Translations under genes and position numbers: made by a program
The notes under the pieces: model-generated
The model's input: the letters and a program-made list of their open reading frames with translations, nothing else
Told to the model about the DNA's origin: nothing
The model's database searches: none
In this document: one piece after another, positions 15,027-23,110 of the stretch
Layout of the letters: each line of letters begins with the position of its first letter
Position numbering within the stretch: position 1 is the first letter of the stretch
From: UBA1162 sp049513695
GTDB lineage: Bacteria; Chloroflexota; Dehalococcoidia; GIF9; UBA5629
DNA length: 31,641 nucleotides
NCBI GenBank assembly: GCA_049513695.1
Contig: JBEKVW010000016.1
Location: 1-31,641, forward strand
Direction of reading: 5' to 3'

Positions 15027-16154
15027 TTATTCACTGTACGGAGCAAAGGTTATGTAAAGGATTGCGTCCGGCCATTCTATGTTGTCAATTGCACCATTGC
15101 CGCTATTGGTCTTTTTAAATACCGCCTCCAACTGGAACCTGTTTGCTCCCGCTACGATCTGCTTATTTATCTCCTGTGTTACATCGATCTCACTCGGTGC
15201 GGAACTGAACAGGCCTTTCGATGAATACAGGTTATCACCTATAGTATTGAAATCCGGTAAACCGTTGCCATAGCTGACCTGCCAGATTTTAAGACCATCC
15301 AATGCGCCAAACGGATCGCCGGTGATCTTGCCCGGGCCGAATTTGACCTTGGCCAACCTTACCTTGGTCCTATTGAGTGAGAAGATATCGTAACTAAAAA
15401 AGGCGTTGTAGCCAATATTGTTGCTATCGTCACCTGCGCGATATCGGGTCGTATCTTTATCCCCCGACGACGATACAGTACCACTCTCTTGTTTGATAAG
15501 GTTGATGATCACCGAGCTTCCGGGCTCTGTCACGCTTACGGTAACCGTCTGTTTGGATTCACCGCCCTTGCCATCGCTGACCACGCAGGTTATGCCAAAA
15601 TCACCGGCATTGCTGGGTGCCATCCAGGATACTTTATTACCTGTGCCTGAGACGGAACCGGCGCTGGCATTCCAGCTGTATCTCACAATGTCGCCATCGG
15701 GGTCGTTGGCCGTGCAGCTGATCACCGTGCTGCCTCCGGGAGTCACATTTATCGGACTGAAGGAAAGATCGGTAATCACCGGAGCACTATTGCTGGAAAC
15801 CGTAATGGACGTTTGGCCCTGCGCCGTGCCGCCTTTGCCGTCCTCAACGGTCAGCGTAATTTCGTATGTGCCGGATTGTGGCGGGGCCTGCCAGATATTA
15901 TTGGCGCCTGAGCCACCAAACCCGCCTCCCGTGGCCGACCACTTGTACGTAAGGGACGCATTGCCCGGGTTAACGACCTTACTTTCTATGACCACAGTAC
16001 CCCCCGGTGTAGTCTGTGTCGAGACTGGATTCAGACTCTGGACTGTCAGGGACTGGTTATCCTTGCTCCCGCCTGCTCCCGAGCAAGAAGTAAAAACTAA
16101 AATGCATGCTAGTACTGTTAGAGAAATGAAAGGAATATATCTGAACAGTTTCAT
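15027..16154 (-). CDS. Lipoprotein with two Ig/PKD-like domains, tandem paralogue
   Basis: 375 residues from the ATG at 16154, chosen because it begins directly at the signal peptide (MKLFRYIPFISL, lipobox VFTSC, Cys24 or so); an upstream start at 16217 would add a non-signal extension. The mature protein has a Gly/Ser linker, two PKD-like repeats with the same DPDGD and GKGG features as its neighbour, and the shared C-terminal domain: NLIKQESGTVSSSGDKD followed by AGDDSNNIGYNAFFSYDI. Similarity to the product of the next gene extends over the whole length but is clearly diverged, so this is an old tandem duplication. A GGAGG box lies 13 bases upstream. Role unknown, probably at the cell surface. 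Confidence 0.82.
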   Translation of the reverse strand: MKLFRYIPFISLTVLACILVFTSCSGAGGSKDNQSLTVQSLNPVSTQTTPGGTVVIESKVVNPGNASLTYKWSATGGGFGGSGANNIWQAPPQSGTYEITLTVEDGKGGTAQGQTSITVSSNSAPVITDLSFSPINVTPGGSTVISCTANDPDGDIVRYSWNASAGSVSGTGNKVSWMAPSNAGDFGITCVVSDGKGGESKQTVTVSVTEPGSSVIINLIKQESGTVSSSGDKDTTRYRAGDDSNNIGYNAFFSYDIFSLNRTKVRLAKVKFGPGKITGDPFGALDGLKIWQVSYGNGLPDFNTIGDNLYSSKGLFSSAPSEIDVTQEINKQIVAGANRFQLEAVFKKTNSGNGAIDNIEWPDAILYITFAPYSE

Positions 16155-16230
16155 TTCGGTCTTTCGCCCTCCTCTCCTTAATAATTCCCGGTGCAAGAAA
16201 TTATACCTTAACGGCAATCATACTCTAAAT

Positions 16231-16608
16231 TTAATGGCTGGTAGCTGTTATTTCGTAGCTGCGAGCTTTCCATGCGTCAGGATTAGTTAGCTGCACAGTA
16301 AAATACCAGACTTCGCCCACGCCTAAAGACTCCCTGGTAGTCGAGGCAACTCCGATTACATCTTTCTGTTCATCGAGAAAAGTTACCTTGATCTCGCACC
16401 CACTAATGGCATGGCTATCTATATTTTTCGCTGTACCCGTTACGGCGGCCATGCTCTGCGCAGTGTTTGTTTGCCCCGTGAATTGACGGGTAGTAAGCTG
16501 CTGGCTCAAAATCTGCAGGTTGCCGCTGGAGCCACAAGCGACGAAGGTTATGCATAAAATGGAAATAACAACTAGTAACAATAATAGCCGGTTAAATTTT
16601 GAACTCAT
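16231..16608 (-). CDS. Small lipoprotein with FxLYD-like domain
   Basis: 125 residues. The ATG at 16608 begins a signal peptide (MSSKFNRLLLLLVV) ending in a lipobox FVAC with Cys24 or so, and has an AGGAAAG box; an upstream in-frame start at 16677 would extend before the signal. The mature part (from VTGTAKNIDSHAISGCEIKVTF to WYFTVQL) fits the FxLYD fold, an exported beta-sandwich found in many surface lipoproteins: a bond-like repeat with x-G-x-x-x-N and a late Trp-Tyr-Phe strand. It is the first of three consecutive lipoprotein genes and likely co-expressed with them. Confidence 0.8.
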   Translation of the reverse strand: MSSKFNRLLLLLVVISILCITFVACGSSGNLQILSQQLTTRQFTGQTNTAQSMAAVTGTAKNIDSHAISGCEIKVTFLDEQKDVIGVASTTRESLGVGEVWYFTVQLTNPDAWKARSYEITATSH

Positions 16609-16624
16609 CAGCTTTCCTGAAAAA

Positions 16625-16653
16625 GTATATCTTATGCCGGCCCTCTCTACAAT
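16625..16653 (-). promoter_or_regulatory. Promoter candidate for the lipoprotein cluster
   Basis: Minus strand: -35 TTGTAG (16648-16653), 17-bp spacer, -10 TATACT (16625-16630, five of six consensus bases). The transcript would begin near 16618, giving a very short leader that starts at the ribosome site. Confidence 0.4.
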
Positions 16654-16687
16654 CATTTTGCCGCAGGTAATCTGCAACTTAAAGACC

Positions 16688-16753
16688 CATGAACGAAGTC
16701 TTTCATGGTAGTGAATCTGAGATTAAAGCTTGTTAATTTCAGGTTCGTTCATG
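16688..16753. repeat. Separated 10-bp inverted repeat in divergent promoter region
   Basis: Arm catgaacgaa at 16688-16697 and its exact complement ttcgttcatg at 16744-16753, centres 56 bp apart. The right arm lies in the spacer of a plus-strand promoter candidate, touching its -10 box, so it could be a paired operator. No regulator is identified. Confidence 0.4.
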
Positions 16754-16759
16754 TATGCT
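16730..16759 (+). promoter_or_regulatory. Promoter candidate for the SHMT-like gene
   Basis: TTGTTA (16730-16735), 18-bp spacer, extended -10 TG-TATGCT (16754-16759). It would start transcription near 16766, about 20 nt before the ATG at 16787. Confidence 0.4.
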
Positions 16760-16786
16760 TTATAAAAAATCCCCGTGAGGTAAGCC

Positions 16787-18229
16787 ATGGCTGATTTTCA
16801 GAACAAGGTAGAAAACCTTTTAAATAAGACTGCCGCCAATAACATCTGGAGACAGCGAGAATGCTTTAACCTGATTCCGTCGGAATCGAGCCCCAGCCTG
16901 CTGGTCAAGCTTTGTGAGATTTCGGACCCTGTTGGCAGATACGCCGAGCACAGGACAATGAAAGGCAAGGAAGTATATTTCTACCAGGCGACTGATTTCA
17001 TTCGGGAAGTAGAAGATGAGCTGAGAAAAGAGCTTCAGCAATATTTTGGATGCACCAATATCGAGCTCAGGCCGATTAGCGGCAACATGGCCAACGAGGT
17101 GGTTTTCAAGGGCATTGTAAAGTTTCTCAACAGGGGAAAACCAAAGAACCAGCCACTCCGCAAAATGCGCGCTGTGATCAATAACGAGCTGAATAAAGGC
17201 GGTCACCTAAGCGCACAGCCCATGGGAGCACTATTTAATTTTGTTGACGATAATCTTGAGACGGGCAGGGAGAATGTCTACAACTTCCCCGTGCTTAAAG
17301 ACAACCTTTACAAAACGGATACAAGCAAGCTTGGCGACCTAATTCATTCGGTCAAGCCGGAGCTGATTATCTTCGGCAAGAGCATGTTTCTCTACCAGGA
17401 GCCGGTAAAATTCGTCCATGAAATCACCAGCAAGATGGACTCCAAGCCTATTCTGATGTTCGATATGGCCCATGTTCTGGGCCTGTACGGGAGTTTCCAG
17501 GCGCCTTTTACTGAAGGCGCAGACGTAGTTACCGGCAGTACGCACAAAACCTTCTTCGGCCCTCAAAGGGGCGTGGTTGCCGGCAACATGAACGAGGGCA
17601 CAGGGCTGGAAAAACTGTGGGTGGAGATCAAAGGACGGGCCTTCCCCGGCTCCACCAGCAATCACCATCTGGGCACCCTGCTCGGATTGCTTCTGGCTAC
17701 CTATGAAATGAATGAGTTTAAGGGAGACTATCAGCCGCAGGTCATAAAGAATGCGCGGGCCTTCGCCGCCGCCCTGAATACGCAGGGCATTACGGTGGAG
17801 GGAAGCGCAGCCGACGGTTTCACGCAGACTCACCAGGTTGTCATTCGAGTCAGACAATACGGGCTGGGCGAGGATATTGCGCGCAGGCTGGAAGAAAACA
17901 ATATCATTACCAACTACCAGGCACTGCCTGACGATGAAAGTTTCATAGGTTCCAGCGGTATCAGAATGGGTACCCAGGAGATGACGCGCTTCGGTATGAA
18001 GGAAGCCGACTTCCGGCAATTGGCGGTATTCCTGGCAGACTGCGTCAAATCAAACAAAAATGTTAAAAACGAGGTGAAGAAATTCAGGGAAAAATTCCTC
18101 GTTATGCATTATTGCCTGCCTCTTGATAAATCTATTTCACTGGCCGCATACGTGTTGTCTTCGATATTGCCCGGGGATCCATACTTAAATAAATTTGCCG
18201 ATAACTTGAAGTCTTATTCAAAAAAATGA
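16787..18229 (+). CDS. Divergent serine hydroxymethyltransferase-like PLP enzyme
   Basis: Fold-type I pyridoxal-phosphate enzyme of the GlyA family, 480 residues, longer than the usual 415-430. Catalytic landmarks are kept in altered form: LIPSESSPS for LIASEN-x-x-S, GRYAEH for KYAEG, PISGNMAN for the H-S-G-S-Q-A-N block, GGHLSA, the Asp-x-x-His motif FDMAHVLGL, the Lys-bearing STHKTFFGPQRG, and the substrate-carboxylate Arg in SGIRMGT. The GGQGG loop of standard enzymes is replaced by PGSTSNHH. There is also a C-terminal extension of about 50 residues. ATG at 16787 has a GAGG box seven bases upstream. It could be a true glycine/serine hydroxymethyltransferase or act on another amino acid; the loop change makes the second possible. 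Single gene, weak terminator downstream. Confidence 0.85.
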   Translation: MADFQNKVENLLNKTAANNIWRQRECFNLIPSESSPSLLVKLCEISDPVGRYAEHRTMKGKEVYFYQATDFIREVEDELRKELQQYFGCTNIELRPISGNMANEVVFKGIVKFLNRGKPKNQPLRKMRAVINNELNKGGHLSAQPMGALFNFVDDNLETGRENVYNFPVLKDNLYKTDTSKLGDLIHSVKPELIIFGKSMFLYQEPVKFVHEITSKMDSKPILMFDMAHVLGLYGSFQAPFTEGADVVTGSTHKTFFGPQRGVVAGNMNEGTGLEKLWVEIKGRAFPGSTSNHHLGTLLGLLLATYEMNEFKGDYQPQVIKNARAFAAALNTQGITVEGSAADGFTQTHQVVIRVRQYGLGEDIARRLEENNIITNYQALPDDESFIGSSGIRMGTQEMTRFGMKEADFRQLAVFLADCVKSNKNVKNEVKKFREKFLVMHYCLPLDKSISLAAYVLSSILPGDPYLNKFADNLKSYSKK

Positions 18230-18235
18230 TTTATC

Positions 18236-18281
18236 GGGCGGGCATTTGCCAGCATAATGGCAAGCCGCCCATCCATTTTGT
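18236..18281 (+). terminator. Probable terminator after the SHMT-like gene
   Basis: Imperfect GC-rich hairpin: GGGCGG and TTGCC (18236-18250) pair with GGCAA and CCGCCC (18259-18270), with a small bulge, followed by a T/G-rich tail. It is weaker than the other terminators in this window. Confidence 0.5.
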
Positions 18282-18322
18282 TGTTGATCAGCAGAGCACT
18301 ATAATAGATAGCGGCCAATCAC

Positions 18323-19318
18323 ATGAAAGAATCTGTTGCTATCAAAACTCAAAATCTCACCAAAAAATACGGGAAGATTGTCGCCCTGGACAACCTCAAT
18401 TTAACTATCCAGTACGGTGAAATATTCGGCCTGCTGGGACCTAATGGGGCGGGCAAGACGACTGCCATATCAATGCTTTGTACCATCAATGCACCTACGT
18501 CAGGCTCTGCGCTGGTCAATGGGTTCGACATCATTAAACAACCCGATAAGGTCAGAAGGAGCATCGGCATTGTTTTTCAGGACCCCAGTATCGATGACCG
18601 CCTTACCGGCCGTGAGAATATGCAATTGCACGCAACGTTATACGACGTTACGCCGGCACAGGCCAGGAAACGTATAAAAGAACTACTCGATTTGGTGGGT
18701 TTGGCTGACCGCGCCGACTCTCCCATGAAGACATATTCTGGGGGAATGAAAAGAAGGCTTGAACTGGCCCGCGGCTTACTGCACCACCCCAATGTACTAT
18801 TTCTTGACGAGCCGACATTGGGTCTGGACCCGCAGACACGACAGCATCTCTGGTCTCATATCGAGGAACTGGCAAAACAGGAAAAGATCACCGTTATATT
18901 GACCACACATTATATGGAAGAAGCTGAACGGCTGTGCACACGCATCGGTATTATCGATTTCGGCAAGATAAAGGTGGTTGACACTCCGGCCAATTTGATA
19001 AATACGTTAAAAGGCGATGTCTTGACCGTTATGTCCAACCGGCCCCAAGAGTTTATAGACAAGATAAACGAACTCAAATTAGCCGATAGGGTTGAATCGG
19101 TGGACGGTTCCATCAGGCTGACGATTGCGGAAGCTGAAAAAATGGTGCCGGTAATAGTTGAACTGGCTAACTCCCATAATATAGAGATCAAGTCTGTCTC
19201 CATACACAAACCCACACTTAATGATGTCTTTCTTTATTTTACCGGCAGGGAGATACGTGCCGAGGAAGCCGAAAACCAGCTCAAGACACACATGCGAGCT
19301 ATGGGCAGGCTGAGGTAA
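18323..19318 (+). CDS. ABC-2-type transporter ATP-binding protein (DrrA-like)
   Basis: ATPase subunit of an export-type ABC transporter. 331 residues. Walker A GPNGAGKT (about residues 39-46), Q-loop VFQDPSID, signature YSGGMKRR, Walker B VLFLDEPT, D-loop GLDPQTR and switch His in TTHYMEEAE are all present, so it is catalytically competent. The C-terminal extension of about 90 residues (ending LNDVFLYFTGREIR) is the DrrA-type regulatory domain that fits daunorubicin-resistance-like exporters. The permease gene starts 6 bp after the stop, so both form one operon. The substrate is unknown; drugs, lipids or polysaccharide precursors are usual for the family. Confidence 0.95.
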   Translation: MKESVAIKTQNLTKKYGKIVALDNLNLTIQYGEIFGLLGPNGAGKTTAISMLCTINAPTSGSALVNGFDIIKQPDKVRRSIGIVFQDPSIDDRLTGRENMQLHATLYDVTPAQARKRIKELLDLVGLADRADSPMKTYSGGMKRRLELARGLLHHPNVLFLDEPTLGLDPQTRQHLWSHIEELAKQEKITVILTTHYMEEAERLCTRIGIIDFGKIKVVDTPANLINTLKGDVLTVMSNRPQEFIDKINELKLADRVESVDGSIRLTIAEAEKMVPVIVELANSHNIEIKSVSIHKPTLNDVFLYFTGREIRAEEAENQLKTHMRAMGRLR

Positions 19319-19324
19319 GGTAAA

Positions 19325-20068
19325 TTGCGAAAAATAGGTGCTCTATGGTACCGCGAGGTACTCAGATTCTGGAGGGAGAAATCACGGATCATCTCCTCCC
19401 TTATCATGCCTCTCCTCTGGCTTCTGATCTTCGGCAGCGGTATGCGTAACATCCAGATTCCGGGCATCGAAAACTATCAGATGTATATCTTCCCGGGAGT
19501 GCTAGGCATGTCGATTCTTTTTACCTCGATCTGGTCGGGGATATCGGTAATATGGGACAGAGAGTTTGGTTTTCTCAAGGAGATACTGGTGGCGCCGGTC
19601 CCCCGCGCTTCCATAGTGATAGGCAAAGCATTGGGAGGTGGAACGAGCGCCTTTATACAAGGCTTCATCCTGCTGCCGCTGTCATTTCTGGTTGGAATCA
19701 AGCTGGCCCCGCTTTCTTTCCTGCTTTTAATCCCGGTCATGATACTCCTATCGATCGGCCTGGTATGCGTGGGGCTATTGATCGCCTCGTTGATGAGCAG
19801 CATGGAGGGTTTTAACTTTATTATGAGCCTGGTGATCATGCCTATGTTTTTCACCAGCGGGGCATTGTTCCCGCTGACCTCGGCGCCGGCCTGGCTGCGC
19901 GCCGTCAGCTATGTTAACCCCATGACCTACGGCGTTGACCTTCTGCGGTGGTCCACCCTAAGCGGTGCCGCAACAGCCATTCCTATCTACGCCGAGGTGC
20001 TGCTGCTTCTCGGCTTCACGGCGGCAATGATATTTATTTGCTCCTATACTTTTAGCATTAAGAAGTAA
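19325..20068 (+). CDS. ABC-2-type transporter permease (DrrB-like)
   Basis: Membrane subunit paired with the ATPase upstream. 247 residues, six hydrophobic segments and the ABC-2 family features: N-terminal amphipathic start (WYREVLRFWREKSRII), LIMPLLWLLIFGSG, LKEILVAPVPRASIVIGKALGG in the cytoplasmic loop, and near the C-terminus FPLTSAPAWLRAVSYVNPMTYGVDLLRW, which is the ABC-2 signature. It starts with TTG at 19325, six bases after the ATPase stop; GAGG and AAGG boxes lie in the end of the ATPase gene. The stop is only 5 bp from the convergent inhibitor-like lipoprotein stop. Confidence 0.94.
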   Translation: MRKIGALWYREVLRFWREKSRIISSLIMPLLWLLIFGSGMRNIQIPGIENYQMYIFPGVLGMSILFTSIWSGISVIWDREFGFLKEILVAPVPRASIVIGKALGGGTSAFIQGFILLPLSFLVGIKLAPLSFLLLIPVMILLSIGLVCVGLLIASLMSSMEGFNFIMSLVIMPMFFTSGALFPLTSAPAWLRAVSYVNPMTYGVDLLRWSTLSGAATAIPIYAEVLLLLGFTAAMIFICSYTFSIKK

Positions 20069-20073
20069 GGGGC

Positions 20074-20508
20074 CTATTCCACCGTTACATTGAGCTTGAA
20101 GGTCCAGGCCGCCTTTTGTCCGCCCGCCCAGGGCTGGCTATATTCCTCATAGACGATGCTGCTGCCCGGTTTAAGCGCCTTAAAAGTCCAGACTTCATTG
20201 CCGGCCACCCCAACCTTTCCTCCTGTGTCCGAGGGCGGCAACCAGCTATAACCCGATTGAGATAATACCGTAGGATCGCTTATCTGAGCATTTTCTGTCC
20301 ACGAAAACCCGGTAGTCCGGTTCGAACTGAGCTGCACAGTTATTGTTTTACCGCTGGAAACGCTAATATCCTGTACGATGTTATTCTGTTTGGAAAATTG
20401 GTCGTAGGTAACGTTTATTGATGTGTCCCCTTTGGATGAAATGCATGAAAGAGCCATGGCCGGCACGATAAGAACAAGGCAGGTTACAATAAGTCTTTGT
20501 TTGATCAT
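20074..20508 (-). CDS. Chagasin-like (I42) protease-inhibitor lipoprotein
   Basis: Probable exported inhibitor of papain-like cysteine proteases (MEROPS I42, chagasin family). 144 residues: signal peptide with lipobox MALSC (Cys22), then a beta-sandwich with the three inhibitory loops of the family: NRTTGFSW (63-70, canonical NPTTGY/FxW), a Gly-rich GKVGVAG (97-103), and QPWAG (125-129, canonical RPW). The frame ATG at 20508 has GGAGG nine bases upstream. It is on its own, convergent with the ABC transporter genes. The target protease is not in this window; the protein could protect the cell surface against foreign cysteine proteases or control a secreted one. Confidence 0.8.
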   Translation of the reverse strand: MIKQRLIVTCLVLIVPAMALSCISSKGDTSINVTYDQFSKQNNIVQDISVSSGKTITVQLSSNRTTGFSWTENAQISDPTVLSQSGYSWLPPSDTGGKVGVAGNEVWTFKALKPGSSIVYEEYSQPWAGGQKAAWTFKLNVTVE

Positions 20509-20605
20509 CCTACTTTACCTCCGCTTATGCCCGTAATGATTTACCAGCATTTTAAACTCTCAGCTATATAATTTCAACGGTTGATTTCTATTTTATCGTT
20601 CACTA

Positions 20606-20634
20606 TTGACATTGCCAAATCCGATGATTACAAT
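20606..20634 (+). promoter_or_regulatory. Strong sigma-A-type promoter of the permease-Usp-TrkA operon
   Basis: Perfect TTGACA (20606-20611), 17-bp spacer, TACAAT (20629-20634). Transcription would start near 20641, leaving a leader of only about 20 nt before the GTG at 20662, with no clear ribosome site. Confidence 0.8.
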
Positions 20635-20661
20635 TTGCCATCATTTGATTACGCTTAAAAA

Positions 20662-22197
20662 GTGAAAAAAAGCTGGCAACCCAAGCCGGGCAACAAGTTC
20701 GGCCGTCCTCAAAGATTTAAGATAAGACCGCTCAGGCGGGTCCTGCGTACAACCCATCTATTCAGCATCGCCTACGGAGATGTAGGCTCCTCTATTTATT
20801 ATGCCCTGGGAGTCGTTGCACTGGCTGCCAGCGGCGCTACGCCTTTAGCATTGGGACTGGCGGGCATTATCTTCGTTTTTACCGCGCTTTCCTATGCAGA
20901 AGGGACAGCTATGTTTCGCCAGTCGGGCGGGTCAGCCAGCTTTTCCCGTCATGGTTTCAACGATTTTGCAGGGTTTATAGCCGGCTGGGGTCTTATGTTC
21001 GGCTATATAGTAACCATATCTATCTCATCTTACGCCATACCATCCTATCTCGGTTTTTTCTGGGCCCCTCTTAAAACTTCACCGGTTATTATGACCAGCT
21101 GCGCCATGTCGGTCCTGATATTTTTGATGACCATCAATATTGTCGGCGTGAGGGAATCTTCGATCTTGAACATAGCGTTAGCCATACTGGACATGGCAAC
21201 CCAGGCCCTGTTGATTCTGCTGGCACTGCTGTTCTTTTTCAATCCACAACTTATCTACGAGAGGATAACCAACTACTGGCCTGACCCTCAATACCTGCTG
21301 TTCGGCATAGCTATATCAGCAATTGCATTTACGGGTTTGGAGACCATATCCCAGATGGCGGAGGAGACCAAGAGGCCTGAGGTACGCGCACCGAGGGCTT
21401 TGATTATTATGACTGTAGTTGTACTGGTAGTATACGCCGGCATCTCACTGGCTGCCTTTTCTACTATGACGCCGGCTGAACTGGCTATCAAGTGGTCTAC
21501 CGATCCTATAGCTGGTATTGCCGACCAGATATCGCACGGGGTTGTCCCGGCTGACCTAACGGCCAAACTGTTTAATGTCGAGGCCTATCGGGTTGTTTTT
21601 ACCTGGGTTATAGGATGGGTTCAAGCCTTTTTGCCGGTGCTGGTAGCTATACTGGTATCCACGATTTTGCTGATCGCCACCAATGCAGGATTACTGGGTA
21701 TCTCAAGACTTGCCTTCTCACTCAGCCGATTTAAGTTAATACCCGAGATAATGGGCAGAGTACACTCCCGGTTTAAAACGCCTTACTTTTCCCTGGTTCT
21801 TTTTACCAGCGTGGCTATTATGTTGCAGTCTCCCGGTTTCTTTGTCCCGAATATGTATGCCAACCTGGGTGGGCTTTACGCTTTTGGCTCGATGATAGCT
21901 TTTGCTCTGGCACATGCTTCGATCCTCGCCTTGCGCATTAAGCAACCTGACGCCGAGAGGCCGTTCAAATTGGGCTGGAATATCAAGGTTAAAGGATATT
22001 TTCTCCCTGTTACAGCTATACTGGGACTGATCGGGACGATAATAATCTGGATTACGGTAGTGATCATGCTGCCCTATAGCCGCTGGGTTGGTTTTGCATG
22101 GATCGCAGTTGGAATTGTTATATACTGGTACACACACAGATATAAAAAGTCTGAACCGGAGAGTGCCGCAGGGGATATTGAAATGGTGTCCGGTTAA
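20662..22197 (+). CDS. APC-superfamily permease with KUP-like N-terminus
   Basis: Inner-membrane secondary transporter, 511 residues, about twelve hydrophobic segments. Standard APC features are seen (LSYAEGTAMF then SGGSASF; FTGLETISQMAEETKRPE; ATNAGLLGISRLAFSLSR). The first helix, however, reads AYGDVGSSIYYALG, very like the KUP potassium-transporter motif YGDIGTSPLY. The GTG start follows a strong promoter with a very short leader. Genes for a universal stress protein and two TrkA-type nucleotide-binding proteins follow in the same operon; these partners normally gate K+ transport. I therefore infer a cation (K+) or amino-acid permease under nucleotide control; the sequence cannot decide which. 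The start could be later, but no better site is visible. Confidence 0.88.
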   Translation: MKKSWQPKPGNKFGRPQRFKIRPLRRVLRTTHLFSIAYGDVGSSIYYALGVVALAASGATPLALGLAGIIFVFTALSYAEGTAMFRQSGGSASFSRHGFNDFAGFIAGWGLMFGYIVTISISSYAIPSYLGFFWAPLKTSPVIMTSCAMSVLIFLMTINIVGVRESSILNIALAILDMATQALLILLALLFFFNPQLIYERITNYWPDPQYLLFGIAISAIAFTGLETISQMAEETKRPEVRAPRALIIMTVVVLVVYAGISLAAFSTMTPAELAIKWSTDPIAGIADQISHGVVPADLTAKLFNVEAYRVVFTWVIGWVQAFLPVLVAILVSTILLIATNAGLLGISRLAFSLSRFKLIPEIMGRVHSRFKTPYFSLVLFTSVAIMLQSPGFFVPNMYANLGGLYAFGSMIAFALAHASILALRIKQPDAERPFKLGWNIKVKGYFLPVTAILGLIGTIIIWITVVIMLPYSRWVGFAWIAVGIVIYWYTHRYKKSEPESAAGDIEMVSG

Positions 22198-22266
22198 TAA
22201 TAAACTGGAATAACGATAATTGTCACACTATAATAGTGAATAGCGCAGAGATTTGAAATAACCTTT

Positions 22267-22692
22267 ATGGAAATAGATAAAATTCTGGTGGCAGCACGCG
22301 GCAACGGGGTTGACCAGGTAGCCGTAGAGTTGGCCTGTAAGCTCGGGAAAAAAAGCAAGGCCAAAATATATATCGTTTACGTTATCGAAGTTAACCGCAG
22401 CCTACCCGTGGATGCTATAATTAAACCCGATATGGAACTCGCTGAGAAAGTGCTGCTTGAAGCTGAAGAGTACGCACAGGACAATGATTTCGAAGTGGAT
22501 ACGGAGATTATCCAGGCACGTGAGGTTGGGCCGGCAATCATTGAAGTTGCAAGGCAAAACAGCGTTGACATGATAATCATGGGGATCACTTATAAAAAAC
22601 GTTTTGGCTCCTTCACCATGGGCAATGCAGTGCCGCATGTTCTGGAAGAGGCGCCTTGCAGGGTACTGATATGCCGGGAACCGAAGCAATAA
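22267..22692 (+). CDS. Universal stress protein family (UspA)
   Basis: Small cytosolic nucleotide-binding protein, 141 residues, one Usp domain. It starts with the family strand KILVAARGN (about 5-13), has a C-terminal ATP-binding loop G-x(n)-G-S (MGITYKKRFGSFTMGNAV) and ends with the usual APCRVLICR. Family members sense ATP or AMP and often regulate transport. It lies 69 bp downstream of the permease and overlaps the next gene by 22 nt, so it belongs to the same functional unit. A TATAAT-like box in the gap (near 22230) may give an extra promoter, but no good -35 is present. Confidence 0.9.
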   Translation: MEIDKILVAARGNGVDQVAVELACKLGKKSKAKIYIVYVIEVNRSLPVDAIIKPDMELAEKVLLEAEEYAQDNDFEVDTEIIQAREVGPAIIEVARQNSVDMIIMGITYKKRFGSFTMGNAVPHVLEEAPCRVLICREPKQ

Positions 22693-23108
22693 AGCAAACT
22701 AACAGCAACATAGTTATTATGGGCTGCGGCCGCGTCGGCGGTAAACTGGCGGCCATGTTCGATGCTGCCGGCCACAAGGTGACCGTGGTAGATCTCGACG
22801 CTTACAGTTTCAGGAGACTGCCCCCTACCTTCAGTGGAACAGCGTTGATAGGCGACGGCACTGATGAGGACATGCTGCGCAAAGCAGGAATTGAAAATGC
22901 CAACGCCTTCATCGCTTTGACCCAGGGCGATAACCGCAACGTGATGGCAGCACAGATAGCCAAGCATATTTTTGAAGTTCCACGTGTTATCTGCCGCATA
23001 TATGACCCCTTGAGAAAAGATATCTATGAACAGCTTGGGTTGGAATCCATCAGCCCCACGGAAGTTTTTGCCGATTTACTCTTCCAGAGGTTATCACAGA
23101 AAATATAG
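22671..23108 (+). CDS. TrkA-N (RCK) NAD-binding protein without C-terminal domain
   Basis: Rossmann-fold regulator of K+ or cation transport. 145 residues. The dinucleotide motif GCGRVGGKLA is near residue 20, followed by the acidic end of the second strand VVDLD, GDGTDEDMLRKAGI and the hydrophobic ALTQGDNRNVMAAQIA block. It stops after one RCK_N domain, without the TrkA_C domain. The ATG at 22671 is chosen over an earlier TTG at 22656; both overlap the usp gene. It is directly followed (2 bp) by a second TrkA protein that has both domains, so the two may form a heteromeric ring. Confidence 0.9.
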   Translation: MPGTEAIKQTNSNIVIMGCGRVGGKLAAMFDAAGHKVTVVDLDAYSFRRLPPTFSGTALIGDGTDEDMLRKAGIENANAFIALTQGDNRNVMAAQIAKHIFEVPRVICRIYDPLRKDIYEQLGLESISPTEVFADLLFQRLSQKI

Positions 23109-23110
23109 CC

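Noticed and set aside
15418..16290. Long plus-strand open frame of 290 codons opposite the lipoprotein genes
   Set aside because: It lies fully antisense to a well-supported lipoprotein gene, has no ribosome site and the composition of a mirror frame (Pro/Leu/Thr-rich).
17339..18019. Minus-strand open frame of 226 codons inside the SHMT-like gene
   Set aside because: Antisense shadow of a gene with clear catalytic motifs; no protein features of its own.
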